The notes under the pieces were generated by a model, which searched no databases, was not told the DNA's origin, and worked only from the letters and a program-made list of their open reading frames with translations. 12,315 bases of DNA from CAYLMG01 sp964493425 (GTDB lineage Bacteria > Planctomycetota > Phycisphaerae > Sedimentisphaerales > Anaerobacaceae): positions 1-12,315 of the forward strand of contig CAZBMW010000036.1 of assembly GCA_964493425.1 (NCBI GenBank), in the 5' to 3' direction. The position numbers and the translations under genes are program-made. This document shows positions 1 through 6,725 of this stretch, in pieces (positions within the stretch are counted from its first letter, which is position 1; each line of letters begins with the position of its first letter).

Positions 1-1009
1 GCCCCTTGCTCGTTACCAGTCTTGTAACGTGCGTGAAGATAAAGTCGGCTTTGTAGCCGAGCAGGTTCCGGCAGTATTGCTGGAGTTTGCGTTTCGAATT
101 AAGCTTCTGGCTGAGGTTCGTCTGGTATGCAGGCACGCCGTTATAGACAAGGTTGATTTCAGCCGACTCGAAATTTTCCTGCAGAAAGCGAAGCTCGTCA
201 GCGACGCGGTCACCGACAGCGAAAATCCTGTCGCAGAATCTGGCTGCCTCGACAAGAGGGTGTTTGAAGTAGCTGCTCTGGTCGCCGAAAACGTCTTTGA
301 GATGCAGATTATTTTTCCGGCAGTACCTGATAAGATTGTAAAGCATCGTATCGTGCCCGGGGTGTTTTTCGATGAGGTTGCGGATTGTCGCTGTCTCGTG
401 AGCGTAGAAGATTGTCTTGAAGTTGCTTTGCTCTTCCAATATACCAGCCAGCGCGGTCGGCATACCCATAAATTCGTGTGCGATAATTGTTGTATCGTTA
501 CCGGCAGAGCCGATGGCTTTCAGTGCCTCGATTGCCACCGGTGCCGTTCTTATATACTGCTCATATTCCCAGAGGTGCTCGTACAGGTCGCTGCGGATGC
601 CGAAATACTCGTAAAGCTGTCTTTTGAAAAAGTTAACGGGGGCGGTTTTCATATTCCGGACATCGAACAGCAGCAGCTCCGGCGAGCTCTCGATAGCGGT
701 CTGCGGGTCGTGATAGGTTCGTTTCCCGTAAATGATTGGTACGTTATAGATGCTTTCAATCTGGCGCAGCTCGAAGGAATATTGCGATTTGTCGATGTTC
801 TTGGCGGAGCAATACAGCACTTCCACGTCATCACCGAGTCTTTTTTGCAGCGGGCCTTCGAAGTAAAACATCGGCCCCAAAACAATCGAGCGGCTGACGG
901 CATCAAGGTAAGACCGGCACGTGAAGAAGCCTTCCAGGACTGCACCGATACCGCCGACTTTTCCGATTGTCTCGTGGGTGGCGTGAATTACTGTTTTTGT
1001 CTCTGCCAT
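1..1009 (-). CDS. Glycogen-synthase-like GT-B glycosyltransferase (3' end off window)
   Basis: Likely transfers a sugar from a nucleotide-sugar donor to a glycan in the cytoplasm; the substrate cannot be read from sequence. The reading frame is open from ATG at 1009 to the window edge, giving 336 complete codons. An N-terminal glycine loop (KVGGIG, residues 17-22, after ATHETIG) matches the donor/acceptor loop of glycogen/starch synthases. AHEFMGMP (177-184) and YAHET (202-206) sit where these enzymes have HDWH- and HN-type motifs. LVYNGVP and then THVTRLVTSKG (326-336) mark entry into the second Rossmann domain; the remaining C-terminal domain is missing. GGAGAG lies about 9 bases before the ATG, supporting this start. 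A 444-codon open frame on the other strand is a shadow. Family (GT4/GT5-like) is fairly sure; calling it true glycogen synthase is not justified. Confidence 0.8.
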   Translation of the reverse strand, partial: MAETKTVIHATHETIGKVGGIGAVLEGFFTCRSYLDAVSRSIVLGPMFYFEGPLQKRLGDDVEVLYCSAKNIDKSQYSFELRQIESIYNVPIIYGKRTYHDPQTAIESSPELLLFDVRNMKTAPVNFFKRQLYEYFGIRSDLYEHLWEYEQYIRTAPVAIEALKAIGSAGNDTTIIAHEFMGMPTALAGILEEQSNFKTIFYAHETATIRNLIEKHPGHDTMLYNLIRYCRKNNLHLKDVFGDQSSYFKHPLVEAARFCDRIFAVGDRVADELRFLQENFESAEINLVYNGVPAYQTNLSQKLNSKRKLQQYCRNLLGYKADFIFTHVTRLVTSKG

Positions 1010-1064
1010 AACAAATTTCTCTCCAGATTATGGCTGCTGTTTTCTGTTGTTTTTCTCTATTTAA

Positions 1065-1093
1065 ATTTTAATAAATACATAGCTTTTTCCCAA
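1065..1093 (-). promoter_or_regulatory. Candidate sigma-70 promoter for the glycosyltransferase
   Basis: On the minus strand TTGGGA (1093-1088) is followed after 17 bases by TAAAAT (1070-1065), matching 4/6 and 5/6 of consensus. It would start transcription about 50 bases before the ATG at 1009. The surrounding sequence is AT-rich, so chance matches are likely. Confidence 0.35.
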
Positions 1094-1206
1094 AAGACGT
1101 CTCCTCACGGTGACATTTTGTTTGAAGAGTCCGAGAATATGGATATGTTGGGTTTTTGTAGCGAGGTATTTGAGGACTACCGAAGAATTTGCTGGAAAAT
1201 TTTTCC

Positions 1207-1725
1207 TTATTCGCTTTCGCTTATTTTGCTTCTCAGGTCTTTTATCATACCACCCAAAACTGCAGGGCGTATATTGGCCAGTTCGGCTTCAGGTATTTCG
1301 CTTAGCGCGATTTTGTCGAGGATTTTTAAGGCCTTTTCTTTATATGGACTGATTTGCGATTGAAGTTTCTCAGCCTCCTTGAGTTTGCCGTCTGCCATGC
1401 TTCTAAGATACGAGATGATTCTGGCCTGCAGTGTCTTCTCGTCTATCGGGTACGAAACCGAAGGTACAGCCGGACCTGCGGCTTTGGTGGCTTCTCTCTC
1501 GCTTAAGATATGCCACGTGAGCCGATGTGTTTCCGACATAAGCTCTTTTTGTCTTGCCTCTGATTCCTCGTCGAGCGGTGCAAGCTTCAAATCATCGATG
1601 TCGGCGTTTAAATCGGGAACGTAAATCTTGTTATGGCAGGAAGGGCATTTGCCCCATTTACCTACCGATTCCTCTTTTGCGGATATTTTATGGCCGCAAT
1701 GCTCGCAGTGAAATGTGATGCTCAT
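1207..1725 (-). CDS. Small N-terminal zinc-ribbon protein of unknown function
   Basis: 172 residues, cytoplasmic by appearance (no signal peptide or membrane helix). The head carries CEHCG (Cys7, Cys10) and CPSC (Cys27, Cys30), a CX2C-X16-CX2C zinc ribbon followed by IYVPDL. The rest is a charged, mostly helical region with Lys/Glu-rich stretches (about residues 50-75 and 100-140) and no catalytic motif that I recognise. The same zinc-ribbon spacing and a following VP occur in the gene at 3927, so the head looks like a reused module. GAGGG lies about 7 bases before the ATG. It follows queF on the same strand after a 79-base gap but has its own promoter-like sequence. Zinc binding is inferred from the cysteines; the role is unknown. 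Confidence 0.8.
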   Translation of the reverse strand: MSITFHCEHCGHKISAKEESVGKWGKCPSCHNKIYVPDLNADIDDLKLAPLDEESEARQKELMSETHRLTWHILSEREATKAAGPAVPSVSYPIDEKTLQARIISYLRSMADGKLKEAEKLQSQISPYKEKALKILDKIALSEIPEAELANIRPAVLGGMIKDLRSKISESE

Positions 1726-1779
1726 TTTACTGCCCTCTTAAAAACCGTATCTGTTTTTAAGCTTCCTTAGCCTGTACTA

Positions 1780-1808
1780 ATCATAAGATATTTAGGCTGA
1801 CTTTTCAA
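1780..1808 (-). promoter_or_regulatory. Sigma-70 promoter for the zinc-ribbon gene
   Basis: On the minus strand TTGAAA (1808-1803) is followed after exactly 17 bases by TATGAT (1785-1780), each one mismatch from consensus. The -35 box overlaps the queF stop codon (1807-1805), so the zinc-ribbon gene can be transcribed independently of queF. The start point would fall near 1773, about 48 bases before the ATG. Confidence 0.5.
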
Positions 1809-2155
1809 CCTTTTTTATATTCAGCCGAAACCTGCGTCGTTATCCCGCCGCGTGGTGTAAAGCTCGAGGTTATCTTCATCCATCGCGGCTTGCAAACATT
1901 CGCCAAATCGTCGAGAATCTCGTTTGTCAGGGCCTCGTAAAAGATGCCCTTGTTTCGGTAGCTCTGCATATAGAATTTAAGGCTTTTAAGCTCGATGCAC
2001 AGTTTGTCCGGGCAGTATTCGATGGTTATCGTGCCGAAATCCGGCTGACCAGTCTTCGGGCACAGGCTCGTAAATTCAGGGCATTCGATTGTAATAACGT
2101 AATCGCGCTGCGGTTTGGGATTTTCGAATAATTCGAGCTGTGGCTTTTCATTCAT
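1805..2155 (-). CDS. queF: NADPH-dependent 7-cyano-7-deazaguanine reductase
   Basis: Reduces the nitrile of preQ0 to the amine preQ1 with two NADPH, the step that commits 7-deazaguanine to queuosine in tRNA. This is the short, unimodular type (116 residues), a T-fold enzyme. The catalytic cysteine is in LCPKTGQPDF (Cys32), with the general acid Asp39 seven residues on. The family signature E-x-K-S-x-K-x-Y reads ELKSLKFY (55-62). The C-terminus has the usual FTPRGGI segment (99-105). GAGG lies roughly 10 bases before the ATG. It is transcribed divergently from queC-queE, which make its substrate, so the 2156-2227 gap is a shared control region. All key residues are intact; identification is secure. 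Confidence 0.96.
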   Translation of the reverse strand: MNEKPQLELFENPKPQRDYVITIECPEFTSLCPKTGQPDFGTITIEYCPDKLCIELKSLKFYMQSYRNKGIFYEALTNEILDDLANVCKPRWMKITSSFTPRGGITTQVSAEYKKG

Positions 2156-2187
2156 TTTATTGAACCTCGCAAATAAAGCATTAATCT

Positions 2188-2216
2188 AATATAATAAAGA
2201 CTCTTTCATTTGACAA
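2188..2216 (-). promoter_or_regulatory. queF promoter
   Basis: On the minus strand TTGTCA (2216-2211) is followed after 17 bases by TATATT (2193-2188), each 5/6 to consensus. The start would be near 2181, leaving a leader of about 25 bases before queF. The -35 box lies on the queC ribosome-binding region of the other strand, so the two divergent units are physically interlocked. Confidence 0.5.
2190..2195 (+). promoter_or_regulatory. Candidate -10 box for queC-queE
   Basis: A perfect TATAAT lies 32 bases before the chosen queC GTG start, implying a start near 2202 and a leader of about 26 bases. The -35 region 17 bases upstream is poor (TCGCAA), so the promoter may be weak or activator-dependent. 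It overlaps the queF -10 box on the other strand. Confidence 0.3.
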
Positions 2217-2227
2217 GGATAGAGAAA

Positions 2228-2941
2228 GTGGCGAATAAAAAAGCTATAGTATTATTAAGCGGAGGCCTTGATTCCGCAACCACACTGGCCATGGCAAAAG
2301 GTCAGGGCTTTGAATGCTATGCCCTGACTTTCAGGTACGGCCAGCGACATTCGATAGAAATCGAATCGGCAAAACAACTGGCAGAAGCCCTCGGCGTTAT
2401 TGAGCATCGAATAATCGATATTGCCCCGGCGGCTTTTACCGGCTCGGCCTTGACCGACAGGAATCTAAATGTCCCCAAAGACAGAAGCATAATTACAGAC
2501 CGGACTGATATTCCGGTGACATACGTACCAGCCCGCAATACGATTTTTTTAAGCTATGCTCTCGCCTGGGCGGAAACGCTCGGCATCTTTGATATATTTA
2601 TCGGCGTTAATGCAATCGATTACAGCGGCTATCCCGACTGCAGGGCTGAGTTTATAAAAGCCTTTGAAAAATTGGCGAACCTTGCAACTGCAGCCGCAGT
2701 CGAAGGTAAAGGTAAATATGAAATTCATACGCCTGTTATAGAAATGAGCAAGGCTGAGATTATACAAACCGGTGCGAAATTAAACGTGGACTGTTCCCTG
2801 ACACATAGCTGTTACGACCCCGATGAGAAGGGCAGGGCGTGCGGAAGATGCGATTCCTGTAAGCTTCGCTTAAAAGGTTTCGCCGAAGCCGGACTGAAAG
2901 ACCCGATTGAATATCGAATAAAGAATAATGAAGGTAAATGA
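2228..2941 (+). CDS. queC: 7-cyano-7-deazaguanine synthase
   Basis: Converts 7-carboxy-7-deazaguanine plus ammonia and ATP to preQ0 in the cytoplasm. The PP-loop ATP site is SGGLDS (residues 11-16). The C-terminal zinc site has Cys195 (THSC) then CGRCDSC (Cys205, Cys208, Cys211), as in characterised QueC. Length from this start is 237 residues, close to the usual 220-240. Start choice: an in-frame TTG at 2210 would add six residues but has no Shine-Dalgarno sequence and would sit only about 8 bases from the predicted transcription start. GTG at 2228 has AAGGA (2215-2219) with 8-base spacing and begins just before the PP-loop strand, so I prefer it. queE begins inside its last codons, so the two are one operon and probably translationally coupled. 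Confidence 0.95.
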   Translation: MANKKAIVLLSGGLDSATTLAMAKGQGFECYALTFRYGQRHSIEIESAKQLAEALGVIEHRIIDIAPAAFTGSALTDRNLNVPKDRSIITDRTDIPVTYVPARNTIFLSYALAWAETLGIFDIFIGVNAIDYSGYPDCRAEFIKAFEKLANLATAAAVEGKGKYEIHTPVIEMSKAEIIQTGAKLNVDCSLTHSCYDPDEKGRACGRCDSCKLRLKGFAEAGLKDPIEYRIKNNEGK

Positions 2942-3626
2942 GATATTTTATTCACTGCAGGGTGAAGGATTCTTAGCAGGCCTACCAAGCGTCTTTGTCC
3001 GTCTGGCGGGCTGTCCTTTGCGATGCAGGTGGTGCGATACGAAATATGCACAGGACTACGAAGCAGGGCAGGATTATGAGGTTGCTGACATCGTTGAAGC
3101 TGTCCAAAAATATGATTGCAGGTATATCGTAATAACCGGCGGCGAGCCGCTTGTCACCGCTGAGCTTCAGACAAGAGAAGGATTGAAGCAGTTAACTAAA
3201 CTGTTGAGAAGAAACGATCGCCATATAACGATTGAGACAGTAGGGGGCTGGTTTTTGGAAGATTTGGCCTGCGATTTGATGAGTATCAGCCCGAAATTGA
3301 GTAATGCTGTGCCGAAAGATTCTATCGAAGCCGTTATTCACAAAAAAAGTCAGCCTGACATAGCTGTTCTCGGAGAGCTTATTGACAAATACGATTACCT
3401 GTTGAAATTTGTCGTTGATACCGAAGCAGACCTTGATGAAATATTATCTGTAATAAAGCGGATTGATAACGTTGACAAGAATAAGGTGATGCTGATGTCG
3501 CAGGCTGTAAACAGACAACAATATTTGGAAAAGTCGCCTATGGTTGCTGATTTGTGCAAACGCACAGGTTTTGCTTTTTGCCAGCGGCTGCAGCTTTTAT
3601 TGTGGGACGGCTCAAGGGGGACTTGA
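2928..3626 (+). CDS. queE: 7-carboxy-7-deazaguanine synthase (radical SAM)
   Basis: Radical SAM enzyme that contracts the ring of 6-carboxy-tetrahydropterin to 7-carboxy-7-deazaguanine, the substrate of QueC. The N-terminus IFYSLQGEG is the family hallmark. The [4Fe-4S] cysteines are Cys29, Cys33 and Cys36 (CPLRCRWC, a CX3CX2C pattern). GGEP at 71-74 is the SAM-binding motif. The C-terminus ends in RLQLLLWDGSRGT, like the RLHK-LW-RGV ending of the family. Length 232 residues is typical. The ATG lies 14 bases inside queC, and the Shine-Dalgarno sequence is weak (AAGAATA), so re-initiation after queC is likely. queD, which makes its substrate, is absent from the window. Confidence 0.95.
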   Translation: MKVNEIFYSLQGEGFLAGLPSVFVRLAGCPLRCRWCDTKYAQDYEAGQDYEVADIVEAVQKYDCRYIVITGGEPLVTAELQTREGLKQLTKLLRRNDRHITIETVGGWFLEDLACDLMSISPKLSNAVPKDSIEAVIHKKSQPDIAVLGELIDKYDYLLKFVVDTEADLDEILSVIKRIDNVDKNKVMLMSQAVNRQQYLEKSPMVADLCKRTGFAFCQRLQLLLWDGSRGT

Positions 3627-3642
3627 TTTTGTTTATATGATA

Positions 3643-3671
3643 TTGACAACGGCTTTCAAATAATAAATAAT
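3643..3671 (+). promoter_or_regulatory. Promoter for tRNA-Leu
   Basis: Perfect TTGACA (3643-3648), then 17 bases, then AATAAT (3666-3671, 5/6). The start would fall near 3678, about 19 bases before the mature tRNA. The promoter starts 17 bases after the queE stop, so the tRNA has its own unit although queE read-through is possible. Confidence 0.5.
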
Positions 3672-3696
3672 AAATTATAAATAGTAAATTGAGCTC

Positions 3697-3781
3697 GCCC
3701 AGGTGGCGGAATTTGGCAGACGCGCCAGCTTGAGGGGCTGGTGGGCTTAGGCTCGTGCTGGTTCGAATCCAGTCCTGGGCA
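3697..3781 (+). tRNA. tRNA-Leu(GAG)
   Basis: Acceptor stem GCCCAGG (3697-3703) pairs perfectly with CCTGGGC (3774-3780). The anticodon stem CCAGC/GCTGG (3725-3729, 3737-3741) encloses a 7-base loop with anticodon GAG at 3732-3734. The long variable arm (from 3742) is that of a class II tRNA, as expected for Leu. The T-arm is GCTGG-TTCGAAT-CCAGT with one G-T pair. The discriminator is A at 3781, and CCA is not encoded. It reads CUC/CUU leucine codons. Its anticodon is not of the GUN type modified by queuosine, so the position next to queCE is not functional evidence. Confidence 0.96.
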
Positions 3782-3926
3782 TTGGTTTGATGCGGCTGAT
3801 AGAAAAAAGAGGAAACATATACTTAAGAATCCTTCGAAGGTTTTAATAATATTAGTGTAGTTGTTTTTCTCTGTTGTGAGCCAACATCTTAGTTATAAGA
3901 TATTGATCCCTTGTAGGATTAAGAAG

Positions 3927-4703
3927 ATGATAAAGTATAAATGTTGGACATGTGGCACGGATATGGAATCCCCTGAAAGCATGATTGGACAAAGGGAAAT
4001 ATGCTCATATTGCGAAACTCCCAATCTCGTTCCAAAATTCTTGGAAGTTCAATCGGTTAGCACTCCTGAACTGTGCTACTTCTGCCATAAAAAGCAGGCA
4101 GATCCGGACTCGTCTTCTCATCTTAATTGTAAAAAGGAAATATGTGGCCCTTCTTACCGTTGTCGTAAATGCGGTGCAAGATGGGATGAACCTGCGCAAG
4201 AAGTTAAAAAAGTTAAAACTTCTGATGCAAAGGACTACAAACCCATCTGTCCGAGTTGCCAGAGTAAGGATGCTGTCCCCACGCGACTTCCGGAAATGCC
4301 TATCGGTAAATATTATGGTGACTTTAAAAGCTTAGGGGCAGTTGTGTACGAATATGATGACATAAGAGCTGTTTTGAAAGGTATGATGAACGTTCCACGA
4401 TGTCGAGAATGTATGAGAATTCACACAATTGTGCGCAGGACTTCATGGGTGATTGCAGGAATAACGCAGGTTGTGGCACAATTCGTGATCCTTTCGGCCT
4501 TCGACGAGCAATTAAAAAACAGTCTTACTGAACAAATTGGCGTCTGTATCCTAATTTTTCTCTTAGTTACTTTACCCGTGCTTTACATCACGCGCCGATT
4601 ATTAATGCGCTATGTAATTAGCAAAACCTTACCTGAGAATGAGGCAGAGACTTTCCCTGCTGTGCAGGAGCTTCGTCGCCAAGGGTGGGAGTTCTGGAAA
4701 TGA
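3927..4703 (+). CDS. Multi-zinc-ribbon membrane protein of unknown function
   Basis: 258 residues from this start. It opens with a CX2C-X16-CX2C zinc ribbon (Cys6, Cys9, Cys26, Cys29). More CX2C pairs follow at Cys50/53 (CYFC), Cys79/82 (CRKCGARW), Cys108/111 (CPSC) and Cys159/162 (CREC). Two hydrophobic segments at about 173-190 and 205-222 (VCILIFLLVTLPVLYI) should anchor it in the membrane, with the cysteine-rich part most likely cytoplasmic. The open frame extends upstream to 3861, but those 22 residues are unlike the family-style start; ATG at 3927 has AGGA upstream and begins right before the zinc ribbon. It overlaps the next gene by ATGA, so the two are probably translated together. 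No enzyme motif is visible. No convincing promoter was found in 3782-3926. Confidence 0.75.
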   Translation: MIKYKCWTCGTDMESPESMIGQREICSYCETPNLVPKFLEVQSVSTPELCYFCHKKQADPDSSSHLNCKKEICGPSYRCRKCGARWDEPAQEVKKVKTSDAKDYKPICPSCQSKDAVPTRLPEMPIGKYYGDFKSLGAVVYEYDDIRAVLKGMMNVPRCRECMRIHTIVRRTSWVIAGITQVVAQFVILSAFDEQLKNSLTEQIGVCILIFLLVTLPVLYITRRLLMRYVISKTLPENEAETFPAVQELRRQGWEFWK

Positions 4704-5407
4704 ATTCTATCCCCAAAAACCATCAAAACACAAGCGAAGAGCTATTCTTAAGGTCGGTGTTGGAAGAGACGTCAAATTTGCCCAGAAGAAATGATTGGTT
4801 TATCAAATTGAGACTGGTCGGTAGTTTTTTGCTACTGGCAGTGCTATGCCTCATAGGTGTCCCCATTGGTTTTTTTATTGCTCGCATGGAGCCGGCCAAG
4901 GCACTATTGCTGATATCTCTTTTGGGATTTATTTTAATAGTTGCTGCTCCCATTGGCTTTATCTATTATTTCGGGAAGGCTATTTACATTTTTTTGAGAC
5001 CTTTTGATTCTAGGACTCTTCTAGAGTACCTTGTACCTGAATTATTCAATTATTGTATTGATAAAGAAAATGTTGAAAAAATAAAGGTACCTTGGCAGTT
5101 CATCCTTCCAAGCACTAGAGACAGATACCGAGATTTTTATGATATTTCTCGTAAAATTTGCGAACGTGAAGTCCAAAGAAGAGGGGGAGGATATATTAGT
5201 TGTAAATGTTGGCGCGTTACTGATAAGCAAAAAGATAAAAATGCTACCTGCATTGTAGAATTGGTCAGAGCAAGAACAGATACAAGAAAAAGCGAACCAC
5301 TTGCCCAGCTAATCTTACAAACTGTCAAATCAACTTCTGGCAGCTGGTATCTTATAGTGCCAGATCCAGAAAAAATAGAGTCATGTTTGCATTTTACACC
5401 TCTATAG
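4700..5407 (+). CDS. Two-helix membrane protein of unknown function, coupled to upstream gene
   Basis: 235 residues. A charged N-terminus of about 35 residues precedes two hydrophobic segments, about 39-61 (with LLLAVLCLIGVPIGFFI) and 67-98 (with LLLISLLGFILIVAAPIGF). A soluble C-terminal part of about 135 residues follows, containing the basic stretch EREVQRRGGG and ending in SWYLIVPDPEK...FTPL. I recognise no family. The ATG overlaps the stop of the preceding gene (ATGA at 4700-4703), and GGGAG (4687-4691) lies 8 bases upstream; an in-frame GTG at 4685 is less likely. Tight coupling suggests the two membrane proteins act together, perhaps as a complex; this is inference. A hairpin begins at its stop codon. 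Confidence 0.75.
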   Translation: MNSIPKNHQNTSEELFLRSVLEETSNLPRRNDWFIKLRLVGSFLLLAVLCLIGVPIGFFIARMEPAKALLLISLLGFILIVAAPIGFIYYFGKAIYIFLRPFDSRTLLEYLVPELFNYCIDKENVEKIKVPWQFILPSTRDRYRDFYDISRKICEREVQRRGGGYISCKCWRVTDKQKDKNATCIVELVRARTDTRKSEPLAQLILQTVKSTSGSWYLIVPDPEKIESCLHFTPL

Positions 5408-5441
5408 TAGATGTTAACATTGTTAATGTTTCACACTACTA
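5405..5441 (+). terminator. Stem-loop at the end of the 3927-5407 gene pair
   Basis: The stop codon starts an interrupted hairpin. TAGTAG (5405-5410) pairs with CTACTA (5436-5441), TGT with ACA, and AACATT (5416-5421) with AATGTT (5425-5430) around a GTT loop, giving 15 pairs with one bulge and one small internal mismatch. No T-run follows, so it is not a textbook Rho-independent terminator; it may instead protect the mRNA 3' end. Confidence 0.35.
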
Positions 5442-5474
5442 CGGACAAAGTCTAAAAATTCGTTTTGATAGCAT

Positions 5475-5495
5475 CGATAGTCACGCGATAGTCAC
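5475..5495. repeat. Direct repeat of CGATAGTCAC, possible regulator site
   Basis: CGATAGTCAC occurs at 5475-5484 and again at 5486-5495, a period of 11 bases, about one DNA turn. A third partial copy, GATAG, is at 5467-5471. The repeat is centred about 74 bases before the predicted start of the GH172 gene, a position suited to an activator. No binding protein can be named. Confidence 0.4.
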
Positions 5496-5523
5496 AATAA
5501 AGATTGCTATAGATTCAGTACAT

Positions 5524-5552
5524 TTGTCAAAAAGATAAAGTTGTGATTAAAT
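5524..5552 (+). promoter_or_regulatory. Promoter for the GH172-like gene
   Basis: TTGTCA (5524-5529, 5/6), 17 bases, TTAAAT (5547-5552, 4/6). The start would be near 5559. That would leave only about 11 bases before the first in-frame ATG at 5570, which supports a later translation start at 5618. Confidence 0.4.
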
Positions 5553-5617
5553 AAATATCAGTTACAATAATGTTTCAGAAAGAAAAAACATTAAGGCAAT
5601 TTGGAAGGATACATTTT

Positions 5618-6682
5618 ATGGCACGCAAGATTCGATGGGGGAAATTGGGCGGTATTATGAATTCCAGTAAAACATACTCAGCGGGAATATTTTTATCAGT
5701 TTTTTTGTTGCTATCGGTTGTTTGCCAATGTTTTGCCGAGTCTTTGTCAAATCTCTACCAGATTACCGACGGCAATTCCGGCGTATACTGTAAGTACGAC
5801 CGCTTGATTCTCAAACCGAAGGAGGAAAAATGCATCGCCAGCATTAAGGGAGCAGGAAAAATCACTTACTTTTATTTCACTGACGATAGCCAGGGCAATA
5901 TTTATGACGGTTTGGTCCTGAAGGTATATTGGGACGACCAGGATTTTGCCGGAATTAACGTTCCTCTTGGGGCTTTCTGGGGGGTCTTTAACCAGAAAAC
6001 CTGTGATTATCAATCACTGCCGATGCAGGTTAATCATTTCTGTTATATGAGCTGTTTGCCGATGCCTTTCTCAAAGCAGGCCCGTTTCTTTATAGCCAAC
6101 GACGGCGACAGAACATACAACCAATTGATTGCATACGGGATAGATTATGAGCTCGATGAAAAATTCAAAAACGAAAAAAGCAGGTTGTACTGTCAGTGGA
6201 CTCGGTCGAACCCGACAGTTCGCGGCTTGCATACCATTTTGAAGGTAGAAGGTAAAGGTCATTATGTCGGTAATTTTCTGCAGGTTCATTCCAGGTATTC
6301 CGGCTGGTGGGGTGAAGGGGATACTATATTCAGCATCGATGGAAAGACGATGACGCATACGCCCGGCACGGAAGATGAATATGGCTCCTGCTGGGGCTTC
6401 GGCCCGCTGTTTTCTTATCCTTTATCTGGTTATATTCAAAACGAGGATGGCCGTTACAGGATGTATCGATGGTATTTGAATAATCCTGTGCGCTTTCAAA
6501 AGTCACTAAGGGTAACTATTCAGAACAGGCGTTTTCAGGGAAATGATTTTCGCACCGGACAGCTTGAAAGCGGTGATGATTACATAAGTGTTGCCTTCTG
6601 GTATCAGCAGGATAGAAAAGAACCCGTAGCTTTGGATGTTTTTGAAAAAAGAACCGCGCCAAGCCGTGCTAAAAGTTATTAG
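5618..6682 (+). CDS. Exported GH172-family (DUF2961) glycoside hydrolase-like protein
   Basis: GH172 enzymes are double jelly-roll proteins; known members cleave fructofuranosides or D-arabinofuranosides. The actual substrate here is unknown. From this start there are 354 residues. A basic N-terminus and hydrophobic stretch (about 21-40, with FLSVFLLLSVVC) ending QCFA-ES form a signal peptide, so it acts outside the cytoplasm. Family features include the opening SSGVYCKYDRL-like segment (here NSGVYCKYDRL), VPLGAFWG, SRYSGWWGEGD (Glu233) and PGTEDEYGS (Glu252); the two glutamates match the family's catalytic pair in context and spacing. Start: ATG 5618 has GGAAGGA 8 bases upstream. ATG 5657 would give a more ordinary 27-residue signal peptide but a weaker ribosome site. 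The gene is monocistronic by context and converges on the regulator at 6726. Confidence 0.82.
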   Translation: MARKIRWGKLGGIMNSSKTYSAGIFLSVFLLLSVVCQCFAESLSNLYQITDGNSGVYCKYDRLILKPKEEKCIASIKGAGKITYFYFTDDSQGNIYDGLVLKVYWDDQDFAGINVPLGAFWGVFNQKTCDYQSLPMQVNHFCYMSCLPMPFSKQARFFIANDGDRTYNQLIAYGIDYELDEKFKNEKSRLYCQWTRSNPTVRGLHTILKVEGKGHYVGNFLQVHSRYSGWWGEGDTIFSIDGKTMTHTPGTEDEYGSCWGFGPLFSYPLSGYIQNEDGRYRMYRWYLNNPVRFQKSLRVTIQNRRFQGNDFRTGQLESGDDYISVAFWYQQDRKEPVALDVFEKRTAPSRAKSY

Positions 6683-6725
6683 AAAGTATGTCCCTAAGGG
6701 AAGAAGACGGGTACGCAATACGAAT

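Noticed and set aside
29..1363. A 444-codon open frame on the plus strand
   Set aside because: It lies antisense to the glycosyltransferase, whose frame has clear family motifs and a good ribosome site; the plus frame has no recognisable motif.
2156..2227. preQ1 riboswitch in front of the queuosine genes
   Set aside because: Predicted leaders on both sides are only about 25 bases, with no pseudoknot-like pairing seen.
3831..3840. Palindrome CCTTCGAAGG followed by TTTTAAT as a tRNA terminator
   Set aside because: As RNA it can form only about three pairs around a four-base loop, too weak to call.
3697..5569. Genomic island integrated at tRNA-Leu
   Set aside because: The unknown gene pair follows the tRNA, but I found no repeat of the tRNA 3' end downstream and no integrase.
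6683..6725. Bidirectional terminator between the convergent GH172 and regulator genes
   Set aside because: Only a four-pair TCCC-TAA-GGGA hairpin is visible and no T-run.
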